Assembly: GCF_002868715.1 (NCBI RefSeq)
Contig: NZ_PKLZ01000001.1
Coordinates: forward strand, 1 to 64,000
Reading direction: 5' to 3'
DNA from: Kineobactrum sediminis
GTDB lineage: Bacteria > Pseudomonadota > Gammaproteobacteria > Pseudomonadales > Halieaceae
Length of the DNA stretch: 64,000 nucleotides
In this document: one piece after another, positions 38,344 through 48,561 of the stretch
How the letters are laid out: each line of letters begins with the position of its first letter
Numbering within the stretch: the stretch's first letter is position 1
Position numbers and translations under genes: made by a program
The notes under the pieces: generated by a model
Told to the model about the DNA's origin: nothing
Databases searched by the model: none
The model's input: only the letters and a program-made list of their open reading frames with translations

Positions 38344-38856
38344 ATGTTACGCTCTGTTACCACCCTGCTGCTGGCGCTGGCCTTGCCGGCCATGCTGAGC
38401 GCCTGTGGCTTCCACCTGCGGGGCGCCGCCAGTGCCACCGGCCTGCCGGAAGGCTGGCGCCAGTTGTACCTGGCAACCGGCAACCCCAACAGCGAATTCA
38501 GCCGCGACCTGCAATCACGATTTTCCGCCAATGGCATTGAGTGGGTCGAGCGAAGCGAGGCCGCATACATCCTCGTACTGGGTCCGGAGCGCTTTAGCCA
38601 GCGCAACCTGTCCATCAACAGCCAGGCGCGGGCGGCTGAATTCGAGCTGACCATGCAGGCGCAGTTTGCGGTACGCGACAAGGAGGGCAACTATGTGATT
38701 GAACCCGCGGACGCCGTGGTGGTCAAGCAAATGGAAAACGACCCTCGCAACGTGGTGGGCAAGGCGGAGGAAATCCGCCTTATCCAGAACGAAATGCGCG
38801 AGGAACTGTCCCGGCAAATTCTGCGCCGGATCGGTTTTCACGCCGCGGCACAGTAA
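38344..38856 (+). CDS. lptE: LPS-assembly lipoprotein LptE
   Basis: A 170-residue outer-membrane lipoprotein that plugs LptD and helps insert lipopolysaccharide. The signal sequence ends in the lipobox LSAC (Cys near residue 21), followed by GFHLRGA, the typical start of mature LptE. The ATG at 38344 has GGAGAG before it; an in-frame ATG at 38326 overlaps the leuS stop. Its position between leuS and holA is the conserved gammaproteobacterial one. Confidence 0.94.
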   Translation: MLRSVTTLLLALALPAMLSACGFHLRGAASATGLPEGWRQLYLATGNPNSEFSRDLQSRFSANGIEWVERSEAAYILVLGPERFSQRNLSINSQARAAEFELTMQAQFAVRDKEGNYVIEPADAVVVKQMENDPRNVVGKAEEIRLIQNEMREELSRQILRRIGFHAAAQ

Positions 38857-39860
38857 TGCAACTCAAGCCCGAGCAACTGCGCCAGCATTTGCAACAGCAG
38901 TGCCTGCCAGTCTATCTTTTGCACGGCGAGGAAACCCTGCTGGTGCAGGAGTGTGCCGACCAGATCCGCGCCGCGGCCCGGCGTACGGGCTGTAGCGAGC
39001 GGGAAATCATCGACACCTCACCCAAGGATTTCAGCTGGCAGGCATTGCTCAACTGCGCGGCGGAGATGTCCCTGTTTGGCGACCGCAGGTTGATTGAATT
39101 GCATCTGCCTGGCGGCAAGCCCGGTGCCGAGGGTAGCAAGGCGCTGTGTGAGTATGTGGCGCGGGCCAGCGGTGATGATGTGCTGCTGGTAATCAGCGGC
39201 AAGATCGATAAACAATCCCAGTCCAGCAAATGGTACAAAACCCTGGATCAGGCGGGTGCCACCCTGCAGATCTGGCCGGTCAAGGCACAGGAGTTGCCCC
39301 GCTGGTTGCGTCGGCGGCTGGAAGCTGCCGGGCTGGGCATTGACGACGATGCCCTGGAGTTGCTCTCCGAGCGTCTGGAAGGCAACTTGCTGGCCGCCGT
39401 ACAGGAAGTCGAAAAGCTCAAGCTGCTGGCCAGTGACCAGCGAGTCACTATTGATACTGTCACCATGGCCGTGCTGGACAACGCCCGCTATAACCTGTTT
39501 GATATGGTCGATACCGCACTACGTGGCGATGCCGCCACCAGTCTGCGCATGGTGCACGGCCTGCGCGCCGAGGGTACCGAGCTGATTCCGCTGCTATGGG
39601 GGGTTACCCGCGAGCTGCGCAGCCTGTACGCCATGCAAGTGGACTGCGAGGCCGGGCAGCCCGCGGCAAGAGTGCTCAGTGCGCACCGCGTGTGGTCCAG
39701 CAGAACGGCGCTGGTACAGGCGGCGCTGAAGCGCCACAGCAGTCAGTCCCTGGGCGAGCTGCTGCAACTTGCGCTGGAGGTGGATGGCTGCCTCAAGGGC
39801 TATGCCCGGGGAGACCCCTGGGACAGGCTGGATCGGCTGCTGTTTAGTCTGGCGGCCTGA
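38856..39860 (+). CDS. holA: DNA polymerase III subunit delta
   Basis: The clamp-loader wrench subunit, 334 residues. The N-terminal motif CLPVYLLHGEETLLVQE and SLFGDRRLIELHLPGGKPG are typical, and the C-terminal helical collar domain contains ALEVDGCLKGY. The ATG overlaps the lptE stop (taATG). It is the last gene of the tightly packed core operon. Confidence 0.95.
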   Translation: MQLKPEQLRQHLQQQCLPVYLLHGEETLLVQECADQIRAAARRTGCSEREIIDTSPKDFSWQALLNCAAEMSLFGDRRLIELHLPGGKPGAEGSKALCEYVARASGDDVLLVISGKIDKQSQSSKWYKTLDQAGATLQIWPVKAQELPRWLRRRLEAAGLGIDDDALELLSERLEGNLLAAVQEVEKLKLLASDQRVTIDTVTMAVLDNARYNLFDMVDTALRGDAATSLRMVHGLRAEGTELIPLLWGVTRELRSLYAMQVDCEAGQPAARVLSAHRVWSSRTALVQAALKRHSSQSLGELLQLALEVDGCLKGYARGDPWDRLDRLLFSLAA

Positions 39861-39877
39861 ACAGGGAGTACGACCTC

Positions 39878-42637
39878 ATGCACCTATGTCGCTACGCACT
39901 GGCTGCTCTGATTTTAACTCATATCGTGGCTTGTGGCGGCGCTGGTGGCGATACCGCGGACGGCTTTCCGGAGGTGCCACAGCAACCCCAGGAAGAAGAG
40001 CCCGAGCTGGGCATCCCGCAGGAGCCGCCGCTGGAGGAGCCGGAATCACCCCAGGAAGAACCATCACCCGCCGGGGCAGGCCCCTACACCCTGTTTGAAA
40101 GCGGGCAGGTACGGCCAATCGCGCGTTCACCGGATGGCCAGCGCCTGTTTGTGGTCAACACCACGGACAATCACCTGGAGCTGTTTGATATCAGCGACGG
40201 GGGCCTCACCCCCACGGGCAGTGTTGCCGTAGGCCTCGAGCCGGTGGCGGTTGCTGCGCTGTCCAATGAGGAAGTATGGGTTGTCAATCACCTCTCCGAC
40301 AGTGTCAGTATCGTGCGCCTGGAGGGAGCGGCGCCAAGGGTCGTGCGCACCCTGCTGACCGGTGACGAGCCCAGGGATATCGTATTCGCCGGCGACTCCC
40401 GTGGCCGGGCCTTTATCAGCGCCGCGTTCCGCGGCCAGAACCATCCGCGCTTTAAACCGGCAGACCTGAAAACACCGGGACTGGGCCGGGCCGATGTCTG
40501 GGTATTTGATGTCGCTGATACCGGCGCGGCAGCGGGAGGCGAACCCATCACCATTATCAACCTGTTTGCCGACAGTGCCCGCGGGCTGGCGGCCAGCGCT
40601 GACGGCAGCCGGGTGTATGCAGCGGCATTCATGTCAGGCAACCAGACTACCACCTTGCTCAATGAGTCCGCTGTTGCCGATGCCAAGCCACTTCCCACCA
40701 GCAATCACGAGGGTGTCCGGCAGCCGGACACGGGCCTGATTGTCGGCTACGATGGGGAACATTGGGTGGATGAAACCGGCCGCGACTGGTCGGCAAAAGT
40801 ACACTTCAACCTGCCGGACCGGGACCTGTTTGAGATTGACGCAACCGCGAGCCCGCCACAACTGGTGCGCAGCCACAGCGGCCTTGGCACCATCCTGTTC
40901 AATGCCGTCGTCAATCCGGTGACCGGTGCCGTGTATGTCAGCAACACCGATGCGCGCAACCGGGTGCGCTTTGAGGGCCCGGGGGAAAATGCCAGCACGG
41001 TACGCGGCCATATCGCCGAAAATCGTATCAGCGTTTTGCTGGGCGATGCTGTCATCGGTAACCACCTGAACCCCCACGTGGACTTTTCGCTACCCGAGGG
41101 CGCCGCCATTGCATCCGCAGATAAAGCAAAGAGCCTCGCGCAACCACAGGATATGGTGGTCAGTGCCAACGGTGACACACTCTACGTAGCCGCCTTCGGT
41201 TCCAATCGTATTGCGGCCACAGCCACCGCCGCGCTGGAAGCCGGTCAGTATGACCCAGCCGCCACGGTGCATATCCCTGTGCCGGGCGGTGGCCCCAGTG
41301 GACTGGTCCTCAGTGCCGATGGAGACACGCTCTACACCGTGTCCCGCTATGCCAATTCGGTCAGCGCCATTGATCTCGTCAACGGCGAAACCCGGATTAC
41401 CCGTACCCTGTTCAACCCGGAGCCAGCCGCGCTGCAGCGCGGACGACGACTGCTCTATGACGCCGATCTCACCTCCGCCAATGGCACCGCCAGCTGTGGT
41501 TCCTGCCACATCTTCGGCGATCTCGACGGCCTGGCCTGGGACCTGGGTAACCCCGATGGCAACAGTATTGCGAATCGTAATGAATTTGTCCCCCTGCGCA
41601 GCCCGACCCAGGGTGTATTCCACCCCATGAAAGGCCCCATGACCACCCAGACCCTGCGTGGCATTGCCGACAGCGGCCCCATGCACTGGCGCGGAGATCG
41701 CGGCGGCCAGGACCGCGCCCTGGTAAACGGCGAACGGGAAACCCTTGAGGCCGCTGCATTCAAAGAGTTCAACCCTGCGTTCGTGGAACTACTGGGCCGG
41801 GAGAGTGAGCTACCGGCCGCCATGTTGCAGGACTTTACCGATTTTTCCCTGGCCATGACGCCGCCTCCCAACGCCATTCGTGCCCTGGACAATAGCCTGA
41901 GCGCGGACCAGGCCGAGGGTCGACGGGTTTTTTTCGAGGACAACACCACCGGCGGCGCGCTCACCTGCAACCACTGCCATGTGCTGGATGTGGAGGCGCG
42001 CCACTTCGGCACCGCCGGTCTGATGACCAATGAAGGCCCCGGGATTACCGAGGACTTCAAAGTGGTACACCTGCGTAATCTCTACACCAAGGTCGGCATG
42101 TTCGGAGCGAGCGTTCCGCGACCGGGCCAGCAAGCGCAATTCATGGGCGACCAGGTGCGCGGCTTCGGTGTGCTTCACGACGGTGGCATCGACACCATCA
42201 GTAACTTCCTGGGCAGTAGCGTGTTCGGCTTCACCAGTGACGCCCAGCGCGAGCAAGTGGTGGATTTCATGTTTGCCTTCGATGGTAATCTGGCACCGAT
42301 TGTAGGCCAGCAGCTCACCGTTGGCGCCGAGCCCTCTGCCGCTGCACTGGCACGCCTGGACTTGCTGGTGACACGTGCCGCAGTCACCAGTCCACGTGAG
42401 GAATGCGACCTTATCGCCAAAGGGGTGCTGGATGGCAACGCACGCGGTGCCCTGCGCCTGGCCGACGGCCGCTTCCGGACTGATCGCACGGCAGAAGACA
42501 GCGTGAGTCTGGAGCAATTGTTGACTCTCGCCGGCCAGCCAGGACAGGAACTGACTTTCACCTGTGTGCCCCCGGGCGCAGGCCTGCGCATGGCTATTGA
42601 CCGCAATAACGACGGCATACTGGATGGCGATAACTGA
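39878..42637 (+). CDS. Di-heme c-type lipoprotein with beta-propeller domain
   Basis: A 919-residue lipoprotein: the signal sequence ends in a lipobox with Cys near residue 19 (THIVAC). A Pro/Glu-rich linker of about 45 residues follows, then a YVTN/WD-like beta-propeller (about 70-520; VRPIARSPDGQRLFVVNTTD, LVLSADGDTLYTVSRYANS), and a C-terminal cytochrome c peroxidase/MauG-like region with two CxxCH heme sites (Cys540 in CGSCH and Cys697 in CNHCH). It probably sits on the periplasmic or outer face and oxidises or binds a substrate with its propeller. No electron partner is adjacent; the substrate is unknown. GGGAG precedes the ATG. Confidence 0.82.
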   Translation: MHLCRYALAALILTHIVACGGAGGDTADGFPEVPQQPQEEEPELGIPQEPPLEEPESPQEEPSPAGAGPYTLFESGQVRPIARSPDGQRLFVVNTTDNHLELFDISDGGLTPTGSVAVGLEPVAVAALSNEEVWVVNHLSDSVSIVRLEGAAPRVVRTLLTGDEPRDIVFAGDSRGRAFISAAFRGQNHPRFKPADLKTPGLGRADVWVFDVADTGAAAGGEPITIINLFADSARGLAASADGSRVYAAAFMSGNQTTTLLNESAVADAKPLPTSNHEGVRQPDTGLIVGYDGEHWVDETGRDWSAKVHFNLPDRDLFEIDATASPPQLVRSHSGLGTILFNAVVNPVTGAVYVSNTDARNRVRFEGPGENASTVRGHIAENRISVLLGDAVIGNHLNPHVDFSLPEGAAIASADKAKSLAQPQDMVVSANGDTLYVAAFGSNRIAATATAALEAGQYDPAATVHIPVPGGGPSGLVLSADGDTLYTVSRYANSVSAIDLVNGETRITRTLFNPEPAALQRGRRLLYDADLTSANGTASCGSCHIFGDLDGLAWDLGNPDGNSIANRNEFVPLRSPTQGVFHPMKGPMTTQTLRGIADSGPMHWRGDRGGQDRALVNGERETLEAAAFKEFNPAFVELLGRESELPAAMLQDFTDFSLAMTPPPNAIRALDNSLSADQAEGRRVFFEDNTTGGALTCNHCHVLDVEARHFGTAGLMTNEGPGITEDFKVVHLRNLYTKVGMFGASVPRPGQQAQFMGDQVRGFGVLHDGGIDTISNFLGSSVFGFTSDAQREQVVDFMFAFDGNLAPIVGQQLTVGAEPSAAALARLDLLVTRAAVTSPREECDLIAKGVLDGNARGALRLADGRFRTDRTAEDSVSLEQLLTLAGQPGQELTFTCVPPGAGLRMAIDRNNDGILDGDN

Positions 42638-42737
42638 GCTGCAATAGCTCGATTGCGCCAGATCAACGCAACCTGCTTTGTACTGTGGTTGTATAGGGGC
42701 AGGATGAAATCAGCAGGGCGATACAGTAGGGGATAAC

Positions 42738-44888
42738 ATGACGTTGAGATTCGAATTCGCCGAGGCGTGTGTTGACCACGCTATCGCCACCCTCGGCAAA
42801 CAGATCAAACTCGGGGCTCCCCTCGGGCTGGGCAAACCGGTGCAGCTGATGAACGCGTTTTTCCAGCGAGCGGTGGATGACCCCTCTCTGGAACTTCACA
42901 TTTATACCGCCCTGTCATTGGAGAAACCCGCTCCGGCCAGCGACCTTGAGGCGGAGCTTGCCGGCCCGATCATCGCCCGGCTGTTCGGTGATTACGAACC
43001 ATTGCGCTACCTGGAAGCCCTGCGGGCAGGCACCTTGCCGCGCAACGTACAGGTCAGCGAACTGTATTTCAAGGCTGGCTCAATGAAGGGCGTGGCATCG
43101 GCCCAACAAAATTATATCTCCAGCAATTACACCCATATCGGGCGCGACCTGTGCGCGCTCGGCGTAAATGTATTGGTACAGATGGTCGCGGCCAGGGAAT
43201 CCGGCGAGGGCCAGTCCCTGAGCCTGTCCTGTAATCCGGATGTGGCACTGGATGTGGTTCGGGAGATGCGCGAGACCCGGCCAGGAAGCTTCCTGTGTTT
43301 CGCCCAGATACACGATGACCTGCCTTTCATGGAACACGATGCCGAAGTGCCGGTTACGATGTTTGATGGGGTACTGCAAAACCCCGACTATAACCGCTCA
43401 CTGTTTGCGGTGCCCAATGCGGCCGTGCCGCTAACCGACTACGCCACCGCCCTGCATGTCAGCAGCCTCGTGGTCGACGGCGGCACCCTGCAGATTGGCA
43501 TCGGTTCGCTGGGCGATGCCGTGGCCCACGCCTGCATCCTGCGTCACCGACACTACGATGCCTGGTGCAGCATGCTGCAGAAACTCACCCGCGGGGACAG
43601 CGACTGCGCTGCTGAACCCGGTGTGTTTGAGCAGGGCCTTTACGCATCCACCGAGATGTTTGTGAACGGCATGATGCAGTTGATGGAAGCGGGTGTCATC
43701 AAGCGGCAGGTATTCGATAACCTGATGCTGCAACAGGGGCTCAACAGCGGCGCCATTACCACCGCCATTGATGAAACCATGTTCCGCCATCTGCGCAGCT
43801 GCGGCCTGCTACCGGCGGCGCTGGACGCCGCTGCAATCAGCGAACTGCGCTATTGGGGTCTACTGCCCGCGGAACTTGAGCTGGCGGGTGAATCCGTGCG
43901 AATCGATGGCGAGCTATTGCCCAACGATATGGACGACAGTGCTACCCGGGCCGCACTGGTCAGCGCCACCGCCGGCACCCACCTGCGCAATGGCCGCATA
44001 CTGCATGGCGGTTTTTTCCTGGGCCCGCGGGATTTCTACCAGAAGCTGCGAGACCTGGATGCCGCCGGCCAGGAAAAAATCTGCATGACCAGCGTGTTGC
44101 GCACCAACCAGCTGCTGCAGGATTACCCCCTGTATTGCGCCCAACGCCAACACGCCCGTTTCATCAACACGGGAATGATCGTCAGCCTCAGTGGTGCCGT
44201 AGCGTCCGATGCCCTGGAGAATGGCACCGTCATCAGCGGTGTGGGCGGACAGTACAACTTTGTCGCCATGGCCCACGATTTGCCCGGTGCGCGCTCCATA
44301 CTCTGTATTCGCAGCACCCGGGGCAGCGGCAAGCAACTCAAATCCAATATTGTGCCCTTTTACGGGCACACCACCATTCCCCGCCACCTGCGCGACATTA
44401 TTGTTACCGAGTACGGCGTTGCGGACCTGCGCGGTCGCAGTGATGCCGAGGTCATCAAACGGTTGATCGCCATTGCGGACAGCCGCTTCCAGGAGGAGCT
44501 GGTCACTTTTGCCAAGGACAACGGCAAGCTGCCGGCAGACTACGAAGTTCCGGCCGAGGCGCGGGACAATACGCCCTACCGTATTGCCTCCACGCTCGGC
44601 AGGCATATTGCCGACGGCCTGTTACCGAGCTACCCCTTTGGTACGGACCTGACCGCGGAAGAACAGGCCCTGGCCGCCAGCCTGCGCAAGATCAAGGCGC
44701 TGAGCAAGGAACCGGCCCAGTTCCTGCGCCAGGCTGTCCGGGCCCTGTTTCATCACGGCGACAAGGAAGCCGCGCGCCCCTATCTTGAGCGCATCCACCT
44801 GGTGCACCCGGACAGCAGCAAGGATTTTATTATCCAGCAACTGCTACTTCTGGACCTGGAGGAGCGCGGCCTGCTGAAAGTGGGGTAA
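42738..44888 (+). CDS. Acetyl-CoA hydrolase/transferase family protein
   Basis: A 716-residue class I CoA-transferase-like enzyme. The C-terminal half has the family signatures SGVGGQYNFVAMAHDLPGARS and TEYGVADLRGRSDAEVIKRL, with the catalytic Glu expected in the region before SGVGG. The protein is longer than the usual 430-550 residues, with an N-terminal extension to the canonical domain and a C-terminal tail of about 100 residues after the GVADLRG motif. It could hydrolyse acyl-CoA or exchange CoA between acids. It stands alone between a cytochrome lipoprotein and an antiporter. Confidence 0.85.
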   Translation: MTLRFEFAEACVDHAIATLGKQIKLGAPLGLGKPVQLMNAFFQRAVDDPSLELHIYTALSLEKPAPASDLEAELAGPIIARLFGDYEPLRYLEALRAGTLPRNVQVSELYFKAGSMKGVASAQQNYISSNYTHIGRDLCALGVNVLVQMVAARESGEGQSLSLSCNPDVALDVVREMRETRPGSFLCFAQIHDDLPFMEHDAEVPVTMFDGVLQNPDYNRSLFAVPNAAVPLTDYATALHVSSLVVDGGTLQIGIGSLGDAVAHACILRHRHYDAWCSMLQKLTRGDSDCAAEPGVFEQGLYASTEMFVNGMMQLMEAGVIKRQVFDNLMLQQGLNSGAITTAIDETMFRHLRSCGLLPAALDAAAISELRYWGLLPAELELAGESVRIDGELLPNDMDDSATRAALVSATAGTHLRNGRILHGGFFLGPRDFYQKLRDLDAAGQEKICMTSVLRTNQLLQDYPLYCAQRQHARFINTGMIVSLSGAVASDALENGTVISGVGGQYNFVAMAHDLPGARSILCIRSTRGSGKQLKSNIVPFYGHTTIPRHLRDIIVTEYGVADLRGRSDAEVIKRLIAIADSRFQEELVTFAKDNGKLPADYEVPAEARDNTPYRIASTLGRHIADGLLPSYPFGTDLTAEEQALAASLRKIKALSKEPAQFLRQAVRALFHHGDKEAARPYLERIHLVHPDSSKDFIIQQLLLLDLEERGLLKVG

Positions 44889-44934
44889 GATCACGTCCTG
44901 CGTTCCTGTAACCCCCGTTCAACAAGGCTGCTGC

Positions 44935-46500
44935 GTGTTCGAAGTTATCTCCATTACCTTTGCGTTCTTTTTTGGCCTCGCGGTACGTCAGGTAGGATTG
45001 CCACCACTGGTCGGCTTTCTCGCCGCCGGATTTGCCATCAATATCTTTGGCGCGCAACTGGGTCTCCCCACGGAAAGTGGCGAAATCCTGCACCATATCG
45101 CCCATCTCGGGGTGTTGATCCTGCTGTTCACGGTGGGACTGAAGCTCAAGCTGAAGCAGCTGGCCCAGCCCCAGGTAGTGGGTGGCGCGCTGCTCCATTT
45201 CGCCATCAGTGTGTCCGTCTTTGCGCCGGGCATACGCTATTTTGCCGAGCTTGACTGGAATACCGCATTACTGGTGGCTATCGCGCTGTCCTTTTCCTCC
45301 ACCGTCCTGGCGGCAAAGTTACTGGAAGCCAAACGCGAGCTTGGAGCTTTTCACGGTCGCACCGCCATCGGCATCCTGATTGTGCAGGACGTTATCGCAC
45401 TGGTGGTATTGGCCATCTGGAGCGGGCAGACACCCAATATCTGGGCTCTTGCGGTATTCACACTGCCACTGCTGCGCCCGGCAATCTACTGGCTGCTGGA
45501 CTTTGCCGGCCACGATGAACTGCTGGTGTTGATGGGCATGATGCTGGCGCTGGTGGTTGGCGGCATGGGCTTCGAGGCCATGGGCCTGAGTTCTGAAATC
45601 GGCGCCCTGCTGATGGGCGTGCTGCTATCCAACCACCGGCGAGCAGTGGAATTGGCAGAGTCACTGTGGTCACTGCGGGAGATTTTCCTGGTCGGGTTTT
45701 TCCTGCAAATCGGCATGTCCGGCCTGCCGGATATGAACGCCCTGGTGTTTGCGCTGGTTGCCGGGGCAATGCTGCCATTGAAGGGCCTGCTGTTTTTCTT
45801 CCTGTTAACCGCATTCCACCTGCGGGCACGCACCTCATTCCTGGCCGCGTTAAGCCTTACCGCCTACAGTGAGTTCGGTCTTATCGTCGCCGCCATAGTG
45901 CTGCCTGAGTGGCTGGTACCGCTGGCGATCGCGCTATCCGTATCGTTTGTTATCGCCGCCCCGCTCAATCGATTGGCACACCCGCTTTTTGCACGGTGGG
46001 AAAACTATTTGCAGCGCTTTGAGCGCAGCACCGTGCACCCGGACGAGCAGCCGCAGAGCCTGGGCGATGCCCGGATCCTGATTTTTGGCATGGGCCGCAC
46101 CGGCACCGCCGCTTATGAGCATCTGCGCCCCCTGGGCAAGGTTATTGCGGGCCTGGATTCCGATACCTATAAGGCGAGTGCCCATCAGCAGGCCGGGCGC
46201 AACGTATTTTTTGCCGACGCCGAGGATTCCAATTTCTGGCGCGGTGTCGACCTGTCAAAAATAGAGGCAGCCATTCTGGCGATGGATGACATTGAGGCAA
46301 AGGTGATTGCGGCACGCGGTTTGCGCGCCAGGGGCTTTACCGGTCCCATTGTCTCCCATGCCCTGCACGAGGACCATATTGCCCGCATTACCGAGGCCGG
46401 CGCCACCCACACCTACCTCACTATGTACCAGGCGGGAATGGGGCTGGCGGACCGCACCGCCGGTGCGCTGGCGGCTACGCCGCTGCCTGACCCACCGTGA
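44935..46500 (+). CDS. Kef-type cation:proton antiporter with TrkA-N domain
   Basis: A 521-residue inner-membrane antiporter: residues about 1-365 form 11-13 helices of the Na+/H+ exchanger family (SFSSTVLAAKLLEAKRELGA, TAIGILIVQDVIALVVL), and residues about 380-500 form a Rossmann TrkA-N domain (ILIFGMGRTGTAAYEHL) that would sense nucleotides. Potassium efflux in the KefB/YbaL group is the likely role. The start is the GTG at 44935 with AAGG upstream. No KefG/F-type ancillary gene is adjacent. Confidence 0.88.
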   Translation: MFEVISITFAFFFGLAVRQVGLPPLVGFLAAGFAINIFGAQLGLPTESGEILHHIAHLGVLILLFTVGLKLKLKQLAQPQVVGGALLHFAISVSVFAPGIRYFAELDWNTALLVAIALSFSSTVLAAKLLEAKRELGAFHGRTAIGILIVQDVIALVVLAIWSGQTPNIWALAVFTLPLLRPAIYWLLDFAGHDELLVLMGMMLALVVGGMGFEAMGLSSEIGALLMGVLLSNHRRAVELAESLWSLREIFLVGFFLQIGMSGLPDMNALVFALVAGAMLPLKGLLFFFLLTAFHLRARTSFLAALSLTAYSEFGLIVAAIVLPEWLVPLAIALSVSFVIAAPLNRLAHPLFARWENYLQRFERSTVHPDEQPQSLGDARILIFGMGRTGTAAYEHLRPLGKVIAGLDSDTYKASAHQQAGRNVFFADAEDSNFWRGVDLSKIEAAILAMDDIEAKVIAARGLRARGFTGPIVSHALHEDHIARITEAGATHTYLTMYQAGMGLADRTAGALAATPLPDPP

Positions 46501-46583
46501 CGTCACGGTAAATAAAAACGTCACACCCGGGCATTATCCTGCTTTCGACCAGCATCACACCACCTGCCCGGCAGTGAGACCTC

Positions 46584-48461
46584 ATGCGTTACCTGACCAG
46601 ATCATTCACCTGTTCCGCCCTCCTGCTTTTTCTTCTGGGAGGCTGTACCGCCAATACACCTGCAATAGCAGCAGACCATTTCGAACTTACCCTCCTGCAT
46701 ATCAACGACCACCACTCTCACCTTGAGCCGACTCGCCTGGCAATCAACATCGGCAGCGCGGATCTCGACGTTGACCAGGTCGCAATAGAGTATGGCGGCT
46801 TTGCCCTGCTGGCCGCGGCCTTCAGGCAACTCACTGCAGAGGCACCCAATGTACTCAAGCTGCATGCCGGGGATGCCGTCAGCGGCACGGCCTATTACAG
46901 CCTGCTAAAGGGCGTTGCCGATGCAGCCCTGATGAACACCATCTGCTTTGATGCCTTTACTACGGGTAACCACGAGTTCGACAATGGCGATGCCGGCCTC
47001 GCACACTTTATTGACGCCCTCATGGCCAGCGATTGCGCAACGCCGGTGCTGGCCGCCAATGTGATACCAGGGCCAGTATCGCCCTTGCGTAACGGCTATC
47101 TGCAGCCCTACACCATTGTCGAGCGCAGCGGGGAACGGATCGGCATTGTAGGTATCAACATAGCCGGCAAAACCCGCAACTCGTCCCGGCCTGACCCCCA
47201 GACCCGGTTACTGGACGAACAGGCATCAGCGCAGCGCTATATTGATGAGATTTCCCGGCAGGGAGTAAACAAGATCGTACTGCTGACCCATCTCGGCTAT
47301 CGCAACGATATGGCCCTGGCCGGGGCACTGCGTAATGTTGATGTGATTGTGGGCGGCGACTCCCACACCCTGCTGGGTCCCCAAAGTCTCACCCGGCTGG
47401 GGTTGAAGCCAGTGGCAGACTACCCGGCGCGCACCACCGATGCCCTGGGACAACCGGTGTGCGTGGTCCAGGCATGGGAGTATGGCCGTCTGCTGGGCAA
47501 GCTCAGTATCGGGTTTGATGAACAGGGTGTGGTGACCGGATGCACTGGCGGCCCGGTACTACCCTTCACCGGCGACTATTACTATCGCGATACAGGCGGA
47601 CAGGAACGCACGCTGGACGCTGCGACGGCGGCACAAGTCACCGCTGCGCTGAAATCCGAACCGGCATTGGCAGTAGCACCAGACCCCGCCGCTGGCGCAC
47701 TTGTCGGTGGCTTTCAGGCCCAGCTGGGCCTACTGGGTGAGCAGCTTATCGGCCACACCCGGGATCACCTGTGTCGGGAATACCTTCCAGGGCAGGGCCG
47801 CTCATTATTGTGCGCCACTGCAGACACATGGCTTCACGGCAGCGACATGGCACAACTGGTCGCTCGCAGCTTTCTCGCCGCCACCCCCACCGCAGATATT
47901 GCGCTGCAGAATGCGGGTGGCGTACGCAGTGACCTCGCTGCTGGTGCCATCAGCGTGGCCGACGTATTCAGTGTACTGCCCTTTAACAATACGCTGGTTA
48001 CTCTCGAGCTGACCGGCGCCGAAGTTGCCGCGGTTATCGAGGAAGCGGTAGCGCAGTCACTCGACAATCCCGCCACCAGTGGCGCCTACCCCTATGCGTC
48101 TGGCCTGCGCTTCCATGTCGATGCTTCAAGAACTGCCGGCAACCGGGTATCAGGGCTGGAAGTGAATGCGGGGCTGAATCGGCAGTGGCTGCCACTTGAG
48201 GCAACGCAGCGTTACCGTGTGGTGACCAATGATTTTATTGCCTCGGGTAAGGATGGCTACCATACACTTGGTCAAAAGTACGACAACAATCAGTACACGG
48301 ATACCTTCACTGAATACGCACAGGCTTTTATCACTTACACAAGCGCGCTTTATGAGATCGGTAAATCACTGTCAAAGCCTGTCTATAGCGAATATTCCAC
48401 CCAGTCCTTCATCAATCGAGCAGGGTGCGAGCATCGTTACACCCAAAACTGTAGCGATTGA
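46584..48461 (+). CDS. Lipoprotein 5'-nucleotidase (metallophosphatase)
   Basis: A 625-residue secreted phosphatase of the UshA/NadN group that dephosphorylates extracellular nucleotides. The signal sequence has a lipobox (LLGGC), so it is a lipoprotein. The metallophosphatase domain carries HINDHHSHLEP, GDAVSG, TTGNHEFDNG, LLTHLGYRND and VGGDSHTLLG; the C-terminal nucleotide-binding domain carries NAGGVRSDLAAGAIS and VLPFNNTLVTLELTG. It lies before an Oar-like TonB receptor and a secreted endonuclease/phosphatase, which suggests joint use of nucleic-acid phosphate. Confidence 0.93.
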   Translation: MRYLTRSFTCSALLLFLLGGCTANTPAIAADHFELTLLHINDHHSHLEPTRLAINIGSADLDVDQVAIEYGGFALLAAAFRQLTAEAPNVLKLHAGDAVSGTAYYSLLKGVADAALMNTICFDAFTTGNHEFDNGDAGLAHFIDALMASDCATPVLAANVIPGPVSPLRNGYLQPYTIVERSGERIGIVGINIAGKTRNSSRPDPQTRLLDEQASAQRYIDEISRQGVNKIVLLTHLGYRNDMALAGALRNVDVIVGGDSHTLLGPQSLTRLGLKPVADYPARTTDALGQPVCVVQAWEYGRLLGKLSIGFDEQGVVTGCTGGPVLPFTGDYYYRDTGGQERTLDAATAAQVTAALKSEPALAVAPDPAAGALVGGFQAQLGLLGEQLIGHTRDHLCREYLPGQGRSLLCATADTWLHGSDMAQLVARSFLAATPTADIALQNAGGVRSDLAAGAISVADVFSVLPFNNTLVTLELTGAEVAAVIEEAVAQSLDNPATSGAYPYASGLRFHVDASRTAGNRVSGLEVNAGLNRQWLPLEATQRYRVVTNDFIASGKDGYHTLGQKYDNNQYTDTFTEYAQAFITYTSALYEIGKSLSKPVYSEYSTQSFINRAGCEHRYTQNCSD

Positions 48462-48471
48462 TTGACCGCAA

Positions 48472-48490
48472 CGGTCATAAATCTTACTCA
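48472..48490 (+). promoter_or_regulatory. Candidate Pho box before the Oar-like receptor
   Basis: The stretch cggtcataaatcttactca in the 100-base gap resembles the PhoB consensus (CTGTCATAAA then a second CTGTCA-like half), with a good first half and a poor second half. Neighbouring genes act on phosphate compounds, which raises the prior. The match is by eye only. Confidence 0.3.
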
Positions 48491-48561
48491 CGGTCGCAAC
48501 ATACCTGTAACACATCAGCTCTAGCCTCACCCCCGGTTTTTAATTCTCTGGGGAAATAATC

